Shown piece after piece: positions 27,150 through 36,319 of a stretch of DNA of 64,000 bases (its first letter is position 1; the number at the start of each line of letters is the position of its first letter). This DNA is from JTS-RE37 sp963756115 (GTDB taxonomy: Bacteria > Bacteroidota > Bacteroidia > Flavobacteriales > Flavobacteriaceae), in the NCBI GenBank assembly GCA_963756115.1, contig CAVWMN010000010.1, positions 930,001 to 994,000 on the forward strand. Direction: 5' to 3'. Position numbers and translations under genes: made by a program. The notes under the pieces are model-generated. The model was given only the letters and a program-made list of their open reading frames with translations. It had not been told where the DNA came from and searched no databases.

Positions 27150-28418
27150 ATGACACATTCAATGAAATCAACGGTTGCCATTTGTGGGGCTGGTATTGCA
27201 GGGGTCGCCACTGCCTATTATTTGAAACGGCACAGCCCGGGTACCGAAGTCCTCCTGATCGACAAAAATCAGCCCCTCTCCTTTACGACCAGCAAATCCG
27301 GTGAAAATTTCAGGGATTACTGGCCGCAGGAATGCATGCAGCAATTCATCAGTCACAGCATAGCCCTCATGAAGGAATTGCGGGGAGCCTATGGGGAGCA
27401 ATCCTTCGATTTGGTGGAAAGCGGCTATGATTTTATAAGCCATAACCGGGGAAAATCAATTTTTGGCCCCGTCTCCAACAGAAATCCGGGCCATATCCGG
27501 GAAATAACAGACAGCCGCAGCATCCGAAAGGAATTTCCCTATCTGGACAAGGATATTAAAATGGTTGTCACGATCAAGAATGCCGGGAAAATAGATGTGT
27601 ACGCAATGGGGAGTTTACTGCTTCGGGAAAGCAGGAAGCTGGGGTTGGAACAAATAACCGGCGAAATTAGATCCATCGAAAAAAAAGGTACCCGTTATCA
27701 GCTCCTGCTGGATACACAAACGAAAGTACATGCTGATAAGGTTATCATCGCTACCGGTCCTTTTATCAACAGCATAGCAGCTATGCTGGGCTTTCAATTT
27801 CCGGTACAAAACATGCTGCAGCACAAATTCATCATCCCGGACCCCCTGGAAATAATTCCCGCATCGATGCCTTTTACAATTTATGCCGATCCACAGTTCC
27901 TGGCATGGTCTCCAGAAGAAACTGCTTTATTCAAATCGGATAAACGATATGAATGGCTACTGCAGGAGTTTCCGGGTGGGTTGCATATAAAACCCGATTC
28001 GGGCGGAATAAAAATGGGCTGGGCATTCCAGAGAAACCCTGTTGAGCCGCAATGGGAACCGCCACAGATGGACCTTTTTCCGCAGGTTGTCTTAAAGGGA
28101 GCAAGCCGCTTTATCCCGGGACTGGCCCGTTATGAGAACACGATCCCTTCCCCCGTGGTTGCATACGCGGGATATTATACCCGCACCGAAGAAAACTGGC
28201 CGCTGATTGGCCCCACCGGGGTAGACAACGTATTTGTTATTGGGGCACTGTCAGGGTTTGGAACCATGGCAGCCTGTGCGGCCGGTAACCTTTGTGCGGC
28301 CTATGCTCTGGATAATCCGGTATTGCCGGCATACGCCCCCTTTTTCCATCCGATGCGGTATCGGCAACAGGAGATCGTAAAGGTGATGGAACAGGTGATG
28401 CTAGACGGGCAGTTATAA
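27150..28418 (+). CDS. FAD-dependent oxidoreductase (DAO family)
   Basis: A D-amino-acid-oxidase-type flavoprotein of about 422 residues. It opens with the FAD-binding fold STVAICGAGIAGVATAYYLK, then LLIDKNQPLSFTTSKSGENF, a mid-domain VIIATGPFINSIAAMLGF, and ends with NVFVIGALSGFGTMAACAAG, the GxxxxG flavin contact near the C-terminus. The frame is open from 27006, but the extra residues before 27150 are not family-like and overlap the previous gene, so ATG 27150 is chosen; ATG 27162 is also possible. It probably oxidises a secondary or tertiary amine such as a sarcosine-like compound. A methyltransferase of the sarcosine type lies about 3 kb upstream, but no link is shown. Confidence 0.85.
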   Translation: MTHSMKSTVAICGAGIAGVATAYYLKRHSPGTEVLLIDKNQPLSFTTSKSGENFRDYWPQECMQQFISHSIALMKELRGAYGEQSFDLVESGYDFISHNRGKSIFGPVSNRNPGHIREITDSRSIRKEFPYLDKDIKMVVTIKNAGKIDVYAMGSLLLRESRKLGLEQITGEIRSIEKKGTRYQLLLDTQTKVHADKVIIATGPFINSIAAMLGFQFPVQNMLQHKFIIPDPLEIIPASMPFTIYADPQFLAWSPEETALFKSDKRYEWLLQEFPGGLHIKPDSGGIKMGWAFQRNPVEPQWEPPQMDLFPQVVLKGASRFIPGLARYENTIPSPVVAYAGYYTRTEENWPLIGPTGVDNVFVIGALSGFGTMAACAAGNLCAAYALDNPVLPAYAPFFHPMRYRQQEIVKVMEQVMLDGQL

Positions 28419-28466
28419 ATGGAAATCCTTAAATTCCTCCGGATTTGATTCTTAGAGACTTACAAA

Positions 28467-28805
28467 ATGGCACTACCACCGATTGACAGTTCTTTTTCAA
28501 AAATGGCGTTGGATTTTCCGGGTACAGAGCATACAAAACATTTTGAACGAACCGGCTTCAGGATAACGGGTAGGCGCATGTTTGCCACCTACCTGGCTGA
28601 AAACAACACCGCCACTATTTTCCTGACCCCCGCGGAACAGGATATATTTTGCGGGATGGCCCCGCGACATATTTATCCTGTACCGAATAAATGGGGTGAA
28701 AAAGGGGCTACGACCTTTGAACTGGACACGGTTGAGAAAGAACTAGTCAGGGAAGCTTTGCTTTCCGCTTATAACGCTGCACTCCACCCACAAAAGAGGC
28801 CGTAA
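28467..28805 (+). CDS. MmcQ/YjbR family protein
   Basis: A 112-residue cytoplasmic protein. FPGTEHTKHFERTGFRITGR, the strand MFATYLAENNTATIFLTPAE and the helix KELVREALLSAYNAALH give the double-wing MmcQ/YjbR fold. Homologues are annotated as DNA-binding by structural analogy, without direct proof. It lies 48 bases after the FAD oxidoreductase on the same strand, so it may be co-transcribed. Confidence 0.85.
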   Translation: MALPPIDSSFSKMALDFPGTEHTKHFERTGFRITGRRMFATYLAENNTATIFLTPAEQDIFCGMAPRHIYPVPNKWGEKGATTFELDTVEKELVREALLSAYNAALHPQKRP

Positions 28806-28924
28806 CCCTGCGGGTCTTGCTACAGCTCACTAGGTGGTCCGCATTATAATTTTTCATATTTTTAAGTAAGAATACCTCCCCCTATCCCCCTGATGAAAAT
28901 TGTAACTTAAAAAATCCGCTATAA

Positions 28925-29824
28925 ATGGAAACCATTAAATGGCCTGTTAAAAAACAGGAAATGCACAACCATCACTTCGACTCAACCATGTGGAATGATT
29001 TCAGGTTCAGGGATGACGATATCGTAATTTCCACCTACGCCAAATCGGGAACCACCTGGGTTCAGCAGATTGTATCCCAACTGATCTTTAAGGGGGAGGC
29101 CGGCCTCCAGGTAGCGGAGATGTCGCCCTGGATAGACCTCCGGGTGCCCCCCCGGCATATCAAGATCCCGGCCCTTGAAGAACAGGAACACCGGCGCTTT
29201 TTCAAGACACACCTCCCGGTGGAAAATTTGAATTTCTCGCCTAAGGTCAAATACATCTACATTGGAAGGGACGGGCGCGATGTGTTATGGAGCCTCTACA
29301 ACCACCATGTTACCGCCAACGATTTCTGGTATGAAGCACTCAATGAAACCCCCGGACTGGTTGGCCCCAAAATAGGTAAACCGGCGGATTCCATTGTGGA
29401 GTATTACCATGAATGGCTTGATAAGGACGGATTCCCCTTCTGGTCGCTATGGGAAAACGTAGACAGTTGGTGGAAGGTACGATCATTGCCGAATGTGATG
29501 ATGCTCCACTATACTAATTTGAAAAAGGATATGCCGGGGGAGATCCGGAAGATTGCGGCATTCCTGGATCTTCCTATAGAAGAAAATAAATGGGGCGACA
29601 TCCTGAAGCACTGCAGTTTTGAGTACATGAAAGACCATGCCACAGCAAGTGTACCACTGGGGGGAGCATTTTGGGAAGGAGGGGCCAAAACGTTCATCCA
29701 TAAAGGTGTCAACGGCCGCTGGAAGGACATCCTCTCGGAGGAGGACAGTAAAAAATATGAGAAGATCGCCTCTGAAAAGCTCGAACCCGAATGTGCCCGG
29801 TGGCTGGCGACCGGGATACTATAG
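28925..29824 (+). CDS. cytosolic-type sulfotransferase
   Basis: A 299-residue sulfotransferase (PF00685). The 5'-phosphosulfate loop is TYAKSGTTWVQQIVSQLIF (KSGTTW), and the 3'-phosphate contacts are in KYIYIGRDGRDVLWSLYNHH. The catalytic histidine is expected in FFKTHLPVENL. The C-terminal dimerisation-like element FIHKGVNGRWKDILSEEDSK resembles the RKGxxGDWK motif of eukaryotic SULTs. It would transfer sulfate from PAPS to a hydroxyl or amine of a small molecule in the cytoplasm. No PAPS-synthesis gene is nearby. Single-gene unit; acceptor unknown. Confidence 0.9.
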   Translation: METIKWPVKKQEMHNHHFDSTMWNDFRFRDDDIVISTYAKSGTTWVQQIVSQLIFKGEAGLQVAEMSPWIDLRVPPRHIKIPALEEQEHRRFFKTHLPVENLNFSPKVKYIYIGRDGRDVLWSLYNHHVTANDFWYEALNETPGLVGPKIGKPADSIVEYYHEWLDKDGFPFWSLWENVDSWWKVRSLPNVMMLHYTNLKKDMPGEIRKIAAFLDLPIEENKWGDILKHCSFEYMKDHATASVPLGGAFWEGGAKTFIHKGVNGRWKDILSEEDSKKYEKIASEKLEPECARWLATGIL

Positions 29825-29936
29825 GTACAGGTTACATGGAGAAGCTCCGGAGATACATCAAATAAGGATGGTACCCTTCATCAGGGTAACTACGTGATGA
29901 GACTTCTCCCCTATCACCTGTTCACCTATACCCATA

Positions 29937-31403
29937 ATGTGCCTGTTGTTTTTAAAAATAAACCATCGTATGGTACGATTTAAATGGATTGCATATTTCT
30001 GGACCATGGCCCTATGTTGCCAGGCCATCAAATCCCAGGATTCAATCGACCTTTCCGGCCTTGATTGGCTTCCTAATCGTCAGGATGTACAGCCTGGAGC
30101 TATATTGGTACCTGAAAACCATGATGACCCGGCAGGAAAAAAAATCCAGATCACCTATGTCGTTCTGAGAGCCAGGGATAGCACTGATGCGGAATTCCCA
30201 CTGATCTTTTTCTCCGGAGGGCCAGGCGCCAGGTCGTTGGACCGGGGCACGGTCAATGCTATAGTGGAGGATCCCTTGAGGGCAAATCGGGATATTATCC
30301 TGTTTGACCAGCGTGGTATTGGATTTTCCTCACCCCTGCCCGACATGTCATTCGCCGCTTTTGAAATAATGGCAAGGGATGCTAACGAAATGGAGGAACA
30401 AGATTTCATGACAACCATGATCGATGATTATAAAAGGAAGTGTACAGCGCAAAATATAAACCCCCGATTTTATAATACCCTTCAAAGTGCCCGGGACGTG
30501 GGAATGCTTTTCAAACATCTTGGGTATGGAAAATACAATCTGTTGGGGATTTCCTATGGTACGAGACTTGGCAGGGTGGTACAGGACATGTACCCGGACT
30601 ATATACACAGTTCAGTCCTTGATTCCCCTGCCCCGATGAGTGGGGATTTCTTGCTATCCCGGCTGGAAAGTTACTCCCTTTCTTTGGGAAGGATTTTCTC
30701 CTACTGTGAGACCAATTCCCTATGCAGGACGAAATATCCTTCATTAAAGCAGGATTATTTTAAAGCCATTGACAAGCTGAAACGAAAGCCCCTTAAAATA
30801 ATGATGCGCGACAGTATGCCTGTATATATCAACGCCCAGGATGCCGTCTACCTGATCAGACGGTTGTTGTACCAGGGGAATTCACGCGAAAAAGCCCCGG
30901 AACTGATACATGCCTTTATTGATGGGCACGGACAAGTGATCCTGGATGTCCTTCAATTCGAATACACGATGTCAGGAGAGCTCAACTTGTCCATGTTGCT
31001 ATCCGTTGAGAAATTTGAAAATTTCAATCAGGAGCTCACTTCCGATGATATCAGCATGCACTATAAAAATTATCCGTTGATCCCTGTAAAACTGGGGTTT
31101 TTCGATGCATTTTACCAGGCGGGGATGGATTGGCACACAGGAAACCTGCCCGTAAGGGAACGGCAATTCCGGGAATCGGATATACCAACCCTCATCTTTG
31201 TAAATCAATTCGATCCGGTAACCCCACCGGAATATGGCTACCTTTTTAAGGAAAAATTATCCCGTTGTACACTGCTCATACTTGATGAAGGAGGGCATGG
31301 GGACGGGAATCCGGAATGTAAGGACAGAGTGATCGGTTCTTTTATGGATAACCCCCGGAATAAGCCTGATATCTCGTGCCTCAACTTATTTCAAAGAAAA
31401 TGA
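29937..31403 (+). CDS. exported alpha/beta hydrolase (tripeptidyl aminopeptidase/S33-like)
   Basis: A large alpha/beta hydrolase with an N-terminal export signal, FKWIAYFWTMALCCQAIKSQ. Landmarks are PLIFFSGGPGARSLDRGTVN (oxyanion region with the GGPG motif of S33 enzymes), ILFDQRGIGFSSP, the nucleophile elbow LLGISYGTRLGRVVQDMYPD (GxSxGT), the Asp loop LIFVNQFDPVTPPEYG and the His loop LDEGGHGDGNPECK. The order and spacing match Streptomyces tripeptidyl aminopeptidases and proline iminopeptidase relatives. The frame starts at ATG 29937; ATG 29970, eleven codons later, gives a better signal peptide and is probably the real start. It acts outside the cytoplasm, probably trimming peptides. Confidence 0.85.
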   Translation: MCLLFLKINHRMVRFKWIAYFWTMALCCQAIKSQDSIDLSGLDWLPNRQDVQPGAILVPENHDDPAGKKIQITYVVLRARDSTDAEFPLIFFSGGPGARSLDRGTVNAIVEDPLRANRDIILFDQRGIGFSSPLPDMSFAAFEIMARDANEMEEQDFMTTMIDDYKRKCTAQNINPRFYNTLQSARDVGMLFKHLGYGKYNLLGISYGTRLGRVVQDMYPDYIHSSVLDSPAPMSGDFLLSRLESYSLSLGRIFSYCETNSLCRTKYPSLKQDYFKAIDKLKRKPLKIMMRDSMPVYINAQDAVYLIRRLLYQGNSREKAPELIHAFIDGHGQVILDVLQFEYTMSGELNLSMLLSVEKFENFNQELTSDDISMHYKNYPLIPVKLGFFDAFYQAGMDWHTGNLPVRERQFRESDIPTLIFVNQFDPVTPPEYGYLFKEKLSRCTLLILDEGGHGDGNPECKDRVIGSFMDNPRNKPDISCLNLFQRK

Positions 31404-31646
31404 TTTTAACAACGGATACTTCGATGCAGCGTATTAAAGCCAGGGTATGAGTGCATCAAAAATAACGGATCCATGGCAGCCTCACAGTTGGTAAGGGTGT
31501 TTGGTATTTGAAGGCACTTTCGATCTCGCAGGTCGCGATATCAGCTGTCGCCCATATTTAAGAAACAAAATGCTGGGGCAGGAACTGTAACAAAAATTCC
31601 TAATTGATATCTTTTGATTTGTCAAAATTTTAAATCAACTAACATC

Positions 31647-33089
31647 ATGAAACCCTATAGTATAATTTTCCTTTGTTTGTGGATGCTATCCCTTCATGCA
31701 CAATCCAGCACTTCCTGGGATAGCCTTACCCAGGCCTACAGGTTCAACAATATTCAGGGTACCATACTGGTTGCCAGGGGAGATTCCATCCTTTACAATA
31801 ATGCCTGGGGATATGCTGACATGGACAACCATACTAAACTCAGGCCCAATACGCTGTTTAAAACGGAATCTACCGGTAAGATGTTCACAGCTACTGCTAT
31901 CATGCAGCTCGTTGAACTTGGTCAGTTAAGTCTACAAAGTACCGTCAGGGAGCATTTGCCACTCCTCCCACTTAAAAATGCGGAAAAAATGACAATCCAC
32001 CACCTGTTAACCCACACTTCCGGCCTGGCCAGTCCATGGGATGCTTCAGAATACGACTTCAAGAGGGCGTATTCCCGTACGGAGATGGAGCAGATAATTT
32101 CTGATATGCCCCTGGTCTTTGATACCCCCGGGAAAGAGATGTATTACAGTAATTCGGGCTATATAATACTAAGCTGGATTGTGGAAAAGATCACCGGGAT
32201 TTCCTTCGATGAATACCTGGCCTCCCATTTCTTTACATCCCGGCAAATGAAAACCATACGGCATTTAAATGATACCGTTATGCCTCCCGGGGAAGCACAG
32301 CCATACCGGTTTCTTAACAGTAAACGGTACATGCTGCAAAATGAAACGGTGAGTCCAAAGGCGAACGGTGCCGGGGGATGGATTGCCTCCGCAACTGACT
32401 TGTATCATTTTATGCTGGGGCTTGATACGGATAAGTTTATATCCCCCAAAACGTTGTTGACCATGAGAACCGCCAATGGTGCCATGGCAATCGACAGTAC
32501 CTTCCAGGGTTACGCTTATGGCATGGAGGTTTTTAACAACGACCCTGTGAACGGAGTCAGCTATTTCGGCCACAGCGGTGGCGGAGGGGGCTTTTCCATA
32601 GATGCCATATTGGACCCTGTAAGTCACATCATCGTCATATTCTGCAGCAATACCTATACGAACAGCAGGGAGGTAAGCAGCAATTTCTTAAGGTTGGCAC
32701 TGAACAAACCCCTGAAACAAATTATAATTGCCGGGAGTATCAGGATCTATGATTTGATAGAACTAACTGGTATTGCCGGATTTTTGGAAAATGAGAAAAA
32801 CTATTTCCGGGAATTGGGGATCACAGCCGATGAACGCCTGTTTATAAGAGTTAGTGATGCCATGGCAATGGCGCAGGACTATGATAACCTAAAAGGCTGG
32901 GCCGATCTTGGCATCCGATATTTTCCCCAAAACGGATTTCTCTACCTCATGAAAGGAAGTGCTTTTGCAAAACTTGGGGAAAAGGAAAAGGCCGTTAACT
33001 GTTTTAATACAGCGAGGGAAATTGCTGCAAAAAACCAGGATGTCCGCATGCTGGAAGAAACAGAACATAGGCTTAGCATGCTTCAGTAA
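31647..33089 (+). CDS. exported beta-lactamase-fold serine hydrolase with C-terminal TPR-like region
   Basis: A 480-residue serine hydrolase with a signal peptide (YSIIFLCLWMLSLHAQ). The catalytic SxxK is in FKTESTGKMFTATAIMQLVE, the YxN box in MYYSNSGYIILSWIVEKITG, and the third box is YFGHSGGGGGFSIDAIL (HxG type). This is the class C beta-lactamase/DD-peptidase/esterase family. Residues 390-480 form helical hairpins (FLYLMKGSAFAKLGEKEKAV) like a tetratricopeptide pair. The frame extends to a TTG at 31614, but ATG 31647 starts the signal peptide cleanly. Substrate unknown. A broken relative lies at 9690-10900. Confidence 0.87.
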   Translation: MKPYSIIFLCLWMLSLHAQSSTSWDSLTQAYRFNNIQGTILVARGDSILYNNAWGYADMDNHTKLRPNTLFKTESTGKMFTATAIMQLVELGQLSLQSTVREHLPLLPLKNAEKMTIHHLLTHTSGLASPWDASEYDFKRAYSRTEMEQIISDMPLVFDTPGKEMYYSNSGYIILSWIVEKITGISFDEYLASHFFTSRQMKTIRHLNDTVMPPGEAQPYRFLNSKRYMLQNETVSPKANGAGGWIASATDLYHFMLGLDTDKFISPKTLLTMRTANGAMAIDSTFQGYAYGMEVFNNDPVNGVSYFGHSGGGGGFSIDAILDPVSHIIVIFCSNTYTNSREVSSNFLRLALNKPLKQIIIAGSIRIYDLIELTGIAGFLENEKNYFRELGITADERLFIRVSDAMAMAQDYDNLKGWADLGIRYFPQNGFLYLMKGSAFAKLGEKEKAVNCFNTAREIAAKNQDVRMLEETEHRLSMLQ

Positions 33090-33336
33090 GTGGTTGCACG
33101 GTGTGCATCCCGTAAAGGTCAGGTCTGATTTCTTTGATATCCTCGTAATGCCTCAATTCAAATATAAAATACAGGATCTGTCGGTAGGATACTTTTCCCG
33201 GAATCCTGCCTGTAGAATCCCGGAAATCACAGCTGCCCGGACACGCGGTCCTAGGAATTTGTGAAATCTGCCCATAAATCATGATCTTTACCAATAACAG
33301 AGAGCTTTACATACAAAGCTGCCTGAAAATAGAATT

Positions 33337-35259
33337 ATGAAAAACATCATTTCCGAACGGGTGGCCGACTTCCTGGAAAAATTTCCTCCATTCAGTGAAA
33401 TGCATGAAAAGGATCTCCTGGATATTTCATTGGAGATCAGCATCATTTATAAGGAAAAAGGGAGTATTGTATTTAGTGCCGGCGAGGAAGCGCATGAGAA
33501 TTTCTATGTGGTACACAAGGGTGCGGTAGACCTTAAAATGCCACCCTCCGATTCGCTTGTTGATATCTGTGACGAAGGGGATATTTTTGGCCTGCGCCCG
33601 CTGATGGCAAATGAGAATTACAAACTGCAGGCTACGGCCAGGGAAGATACCATCCTCTACGGTATTCCCATATCGGTATTTAAACCCTATATTCAAACCT
33701 ATGAAGAGTTGGGGAATTTTATTATTGAAAGTTTTGCATCCAATACCAGGAACCCTTATGCCAAAGACCATTCCGGGAAATTAGTTGGATCTCTCCCTCC
33801 CGATTTTCCGCAGCGGGCGCTCGCCCCGCAACTGGATCTGCAGCCCCTGCCCTATACAAAAAAAATGATTTGTTGTACCCCAAAGGCTATGGCCCGGTCT
33901 ATTGCAAAGCTGATGTCTAAAAAGCAGGTCGGTTCCGTACTCGTAGTCGATAAGGGGCTTCCCATTGGTATCATTACAGACAGGGACCTCAGGACAAAAA
34001 TTGTAGCCGGCGACTATCCTGTAACAGCCTCAGCACGGGAGATCATGACCTCTCCTGTCATCACTTACCCGCCAAAACTGACCATTACGCAGGCACAAAT
34101 GGCGATGATGAAGAGTGACATTGGCCATCTTTGTCTTACGGAGGATGGAACAACAAACACCCGCGCGGTGGGAATTGTTTCGATGCACGATATCCTGGTG
34201 GCGATGGGCAATGATCCCGCGGCGCTGGTAAAAGCGATCAAAAGGTCCAAAAAAATCAAACAGCTGAAACCGATCAGACATAGCATTACGGGATTATTGA
34301 AAGGCTATCTGGACCACAATATCCCGATGGCCATAATTTTGAAGATAATCTCGGAACTGAATGATACCTGCATCAAACAAATAATCCGGCTCTCTCTTAA
34401 AAAAATGCCATCTCCTCCCCCTGTTCCGTTCGCATGGATGGCCATGGGCAGCCAGGGACGAGGTGAACAATTACTTCATACTGACCAGGATAACGCATTG
34501 ATTTTTAATGATGTTTCTGAAAATAGAATTGAGGAAACCACCCGTTATTTCATCGACCTGGCCAAAAGGATCAATAAGGGACTGTTACAGATAGGATATG
34601 AATATTGCCCGGCCGAGATGATGGCCTCCAACCCCCAATGGTGTATGAGCATAGGTGATTGGAAGGAAAGGATCACCCGGTGGATGGCCCATCCCGGTAA
34701 GGAGGAAGTGTTGCTGTCTTCCATATTTTTTGATTACAATTTTATGTATGGGGATAAGTCACTGACCGAACAATTGTCGGAACATATTTTTGAGGAGGTG
34801 GTAAAATACCCTGTTTTCTCGTTGCACCTTGCCGCAGGCGCCTTGCAAAATCCCTCCCCGACCGGATTTTTCAGACAGTTCCTGGTAGAACAGGACGGAA
34901 AATACAAAGACTTCTTCGATCTGAAGCGACGGGCCCTGATGCCCCTGACAGATGCGGCACGCGTCCTTACCCTCTCCTATAAAATCAAACAAATAAACAA
35001 TACGGCAGCCCGATTTGAGAAACTTGCAGAACTCGATCCCCATAACGGGGAATTGTATCTTTCCTGTGCTTACGCCGTAAAGGCCTTGCTTAAATTCCGG
35101 ACCAAACAGGGCCTGGCCCACCAGGATGCAGGTCGGTATATCGCACTGGATGGATTGACCAAGGAAGAAAAGATAAAACTGAAAAGCAGTTTTAAGACCA
35201 TTAAGGAGTTGCAGGAACTGCTTGCCCTCCGCTTCAATGTTTCTAAAATATTGGCATGA
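33337..35259 (+). CDS. cyclic nucleotide-binding / CBS / DUF294 putative nucleotidyltransferase
   Basis: A 640-residue cytoplasmic signalling protein with four parts in order. Residues 10-130: a cNMP-binding domain (KEKGSIVFSAGEEAHENFYV, then GDIFGLRPLM). Residues 178-295: a pair of CBS domains (KKQVGSVLVVDKGLPIGIIT; AVGIVSMHDILVAMGNDP). Residues about 330-480: the DUF294 nucleotidyltransferase with MAMGSQGRGEQLLHTDQDNA, where the GS...E and DxD residues (about 370-383) are intact. Residues 500-630: the DUF294 C-terminal helical domain. The layout is related to GlnD-type enzymes. Its stop overlaps the start of the exonuclease gene by four bases, so the two are translationally coupled. Target and ligand are unknown. 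Confidence 0.9.
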   Translation: MKNIISERVADFLEKFPPFSEMHEKDLLDISLEISIIYKEKGSIVFSAGEEAHENFYVVHKGAVDLKMPPSDSLVDICDEGDIFGLRPLMANENYKLQATAREDTILYGIPISVFKPYIQTYEELGNFIIESFASNTRNPYAKDHSGKLVGSLPPDFPQRALAPQLDLQPLPYTKKMICCTPKAMARSIAKLMSKKQVGSVLVVDKGLPIGIITDRDLRTKIVAGDYPVTASAREIMTSPVITYPPKLTITQAQMAMMKSDIGHLCLTEDGTTNTRAVGIVSMHDILVAMGNDPAALVKAIKRSKKIKQLKPIRHSITGLLKGYLDHNIPMAIILKIISELNDTCIKQIIRLSLKKMPSPPPVPFAWMAMGSQGRGEQLLHTDQDNALIFNDVSENRIEETTRYFIDLAKRINKGLLQIGYEYCPAEMMASNPQWCMSIGDWKERITRWMAHPGKEEVLLSSIFFDYNFMYGDKSLTEQLSEHIFEEVVKYPVFSLHLAAGALQNPSPTGFFRQFLVEQDGKYKDFFDLKRRALMPLTDAARVLTLSYKIKQINNTAARFEKLAELDPHNGELYLSCAYAVKALLKFRTKQGLAHQDAGRYIALDGLTKEEKIKLKSSFKTIKELQELLALRFNVSKILA

Positions 35260-35921
35260 AGCGGCTTTTCAAAACGAAAAATTCAGATTTGCCGGAGTTT
35301 TGGAAGCGCTACAAAGCTTCTTTTGATGTTCCGCTTCCGGCAGACCCGGACAAAATCCCCTTTGTAGTACTCGATACAGAAACAACGGGCCTGGACCCGG
35401 AGGAAGACCGGATCCTTAGTATTGGGGCGCTGCGGTTGCAGCATAATATCATTCAGGTAAAAGATTCGGTGGAACTATATGTGCGGCAGGAACATTATGA
35501 TCACAGTACGGCCGGGATCCATTGTATCCTGAAGGAAGAGGGTCCCCACTGTATGTCAGAATCCGAAGCGATGGAACGGTTACTGGGCTATCTTGAAGGA
35601 GCTGTTTTGATAGGCCATCACATCCGGTTTGATGTGGCGATGGTGAACAAGGCGCTGCATCGGTTGGGGCTCCCCGGCCTGAAGAACAAGGCAATTGATA
35701 CCGGCACCCTGTATAAACAAACCCTGATTCGATCCCCGCTGCTGCCCATTCAAAAATCGTATACCCTTGACCACCTGGCAGACAAATTTGACCTCTCCCG
35801 GAAGGATCGGCATACGGCGTTGGGTGATGCCTACCTAACGGCCCTGGCCTTCCTGAAAATAGTGGACCAACTGCAAAAAAAAGGCAAAATTACCTCCCGC
35901 TCCCTGCTTCGAAATTATTAA
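35256..35921 (+). CDS. DnaQ-like 3'-5' exonuclease
   Basis: A 221-residue DEDDh exonuclease. Exo I is FVVLDTETTGLDPEEDRILS (D40, E42), Exo II is VLIGHHIRFDVAMVNKALHR (Asp near residue 128), and Exo III is SRKDRHTALGDAYLTALAFL with His and Asp of the DEDDh type. It resembles the epsilon-like proofreading exonucleases but has no polymerase or BRCT partner domain. The start ATG at 35256 overlaps the stop of the preceding DUF294 gene (ATGA). Pairs of DUF294 and DnaQ-like proteins recur in bacteria, so the two probably act together. Confidence 0.92.
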   Translation: MKRLFKTKNSDLPEFWKRYKASFDVPLPADPDKIPFVVLDTETTGLDPEEDRILSIGALRLQHNIIQVKDSVELYVRQEHYDHSTAGIHCILKEEGPHCMSESEAMERLLGYLEGAVLIGHHIRFDVAMVNKALHRLGLPGLKNKAIDTGTLYKQTLIRSPLLPIQKSYTLDHLADKFDLSRKDRHTALGDAYLTALAFLKIVDQLQKKGKITSRSLLRNY

Positions 35922-36319
35922 ATTCACCCCTTTTCAAGAAAATGATTATTTTTTTTTCACTTACATACAATTTTATGCGATACGATTGCGTTCAATAGGT
36001 GTATTTCATCGAATAAATTTGTTTTTAATCGGATTTTACCTATTAAATATTTATAATTGTAAACCAAATCTTATATAAATTTTTTTTTCATGGCAAAGAT
36101 AGTTTCACTTTCCAAGGCGGAGTATAATCTCCATTACTGACTCCGGGAAATTCATTTCGTTTGAAATTTAGAATACGGAAACATCCGTTATTCCTGTGCG
36201 CTTTCGCCCAAAAACGGATTGCCCAATACTATTAATCTTTTTTAATAATCTTTAAATAGAATCATATAGATTGAATTTTACTCCCCCACCATTTATGAAC
36301 CCCCTCTCACCCCAACCTA
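35922..36319. other. AT-rich leader region of the giant surface protein
   Basis: 398 bases with very high A+T and long T-runs (for example around 35948 and 36082). It presumably holds the end of the exonuclease transcript and the promoter of the 1924-residue protein. No clear -33/-7 pair and no stable hairpin were recognised. Confidence 0.4.

Noticed and set aside
35940..36100. Long T-runs that might indicate a terminator or phase-variable tract
   Set aside because: No hairpin precedes them, and they lie outside any reading frame. They look like general AT-richness upstream of the giant gene.
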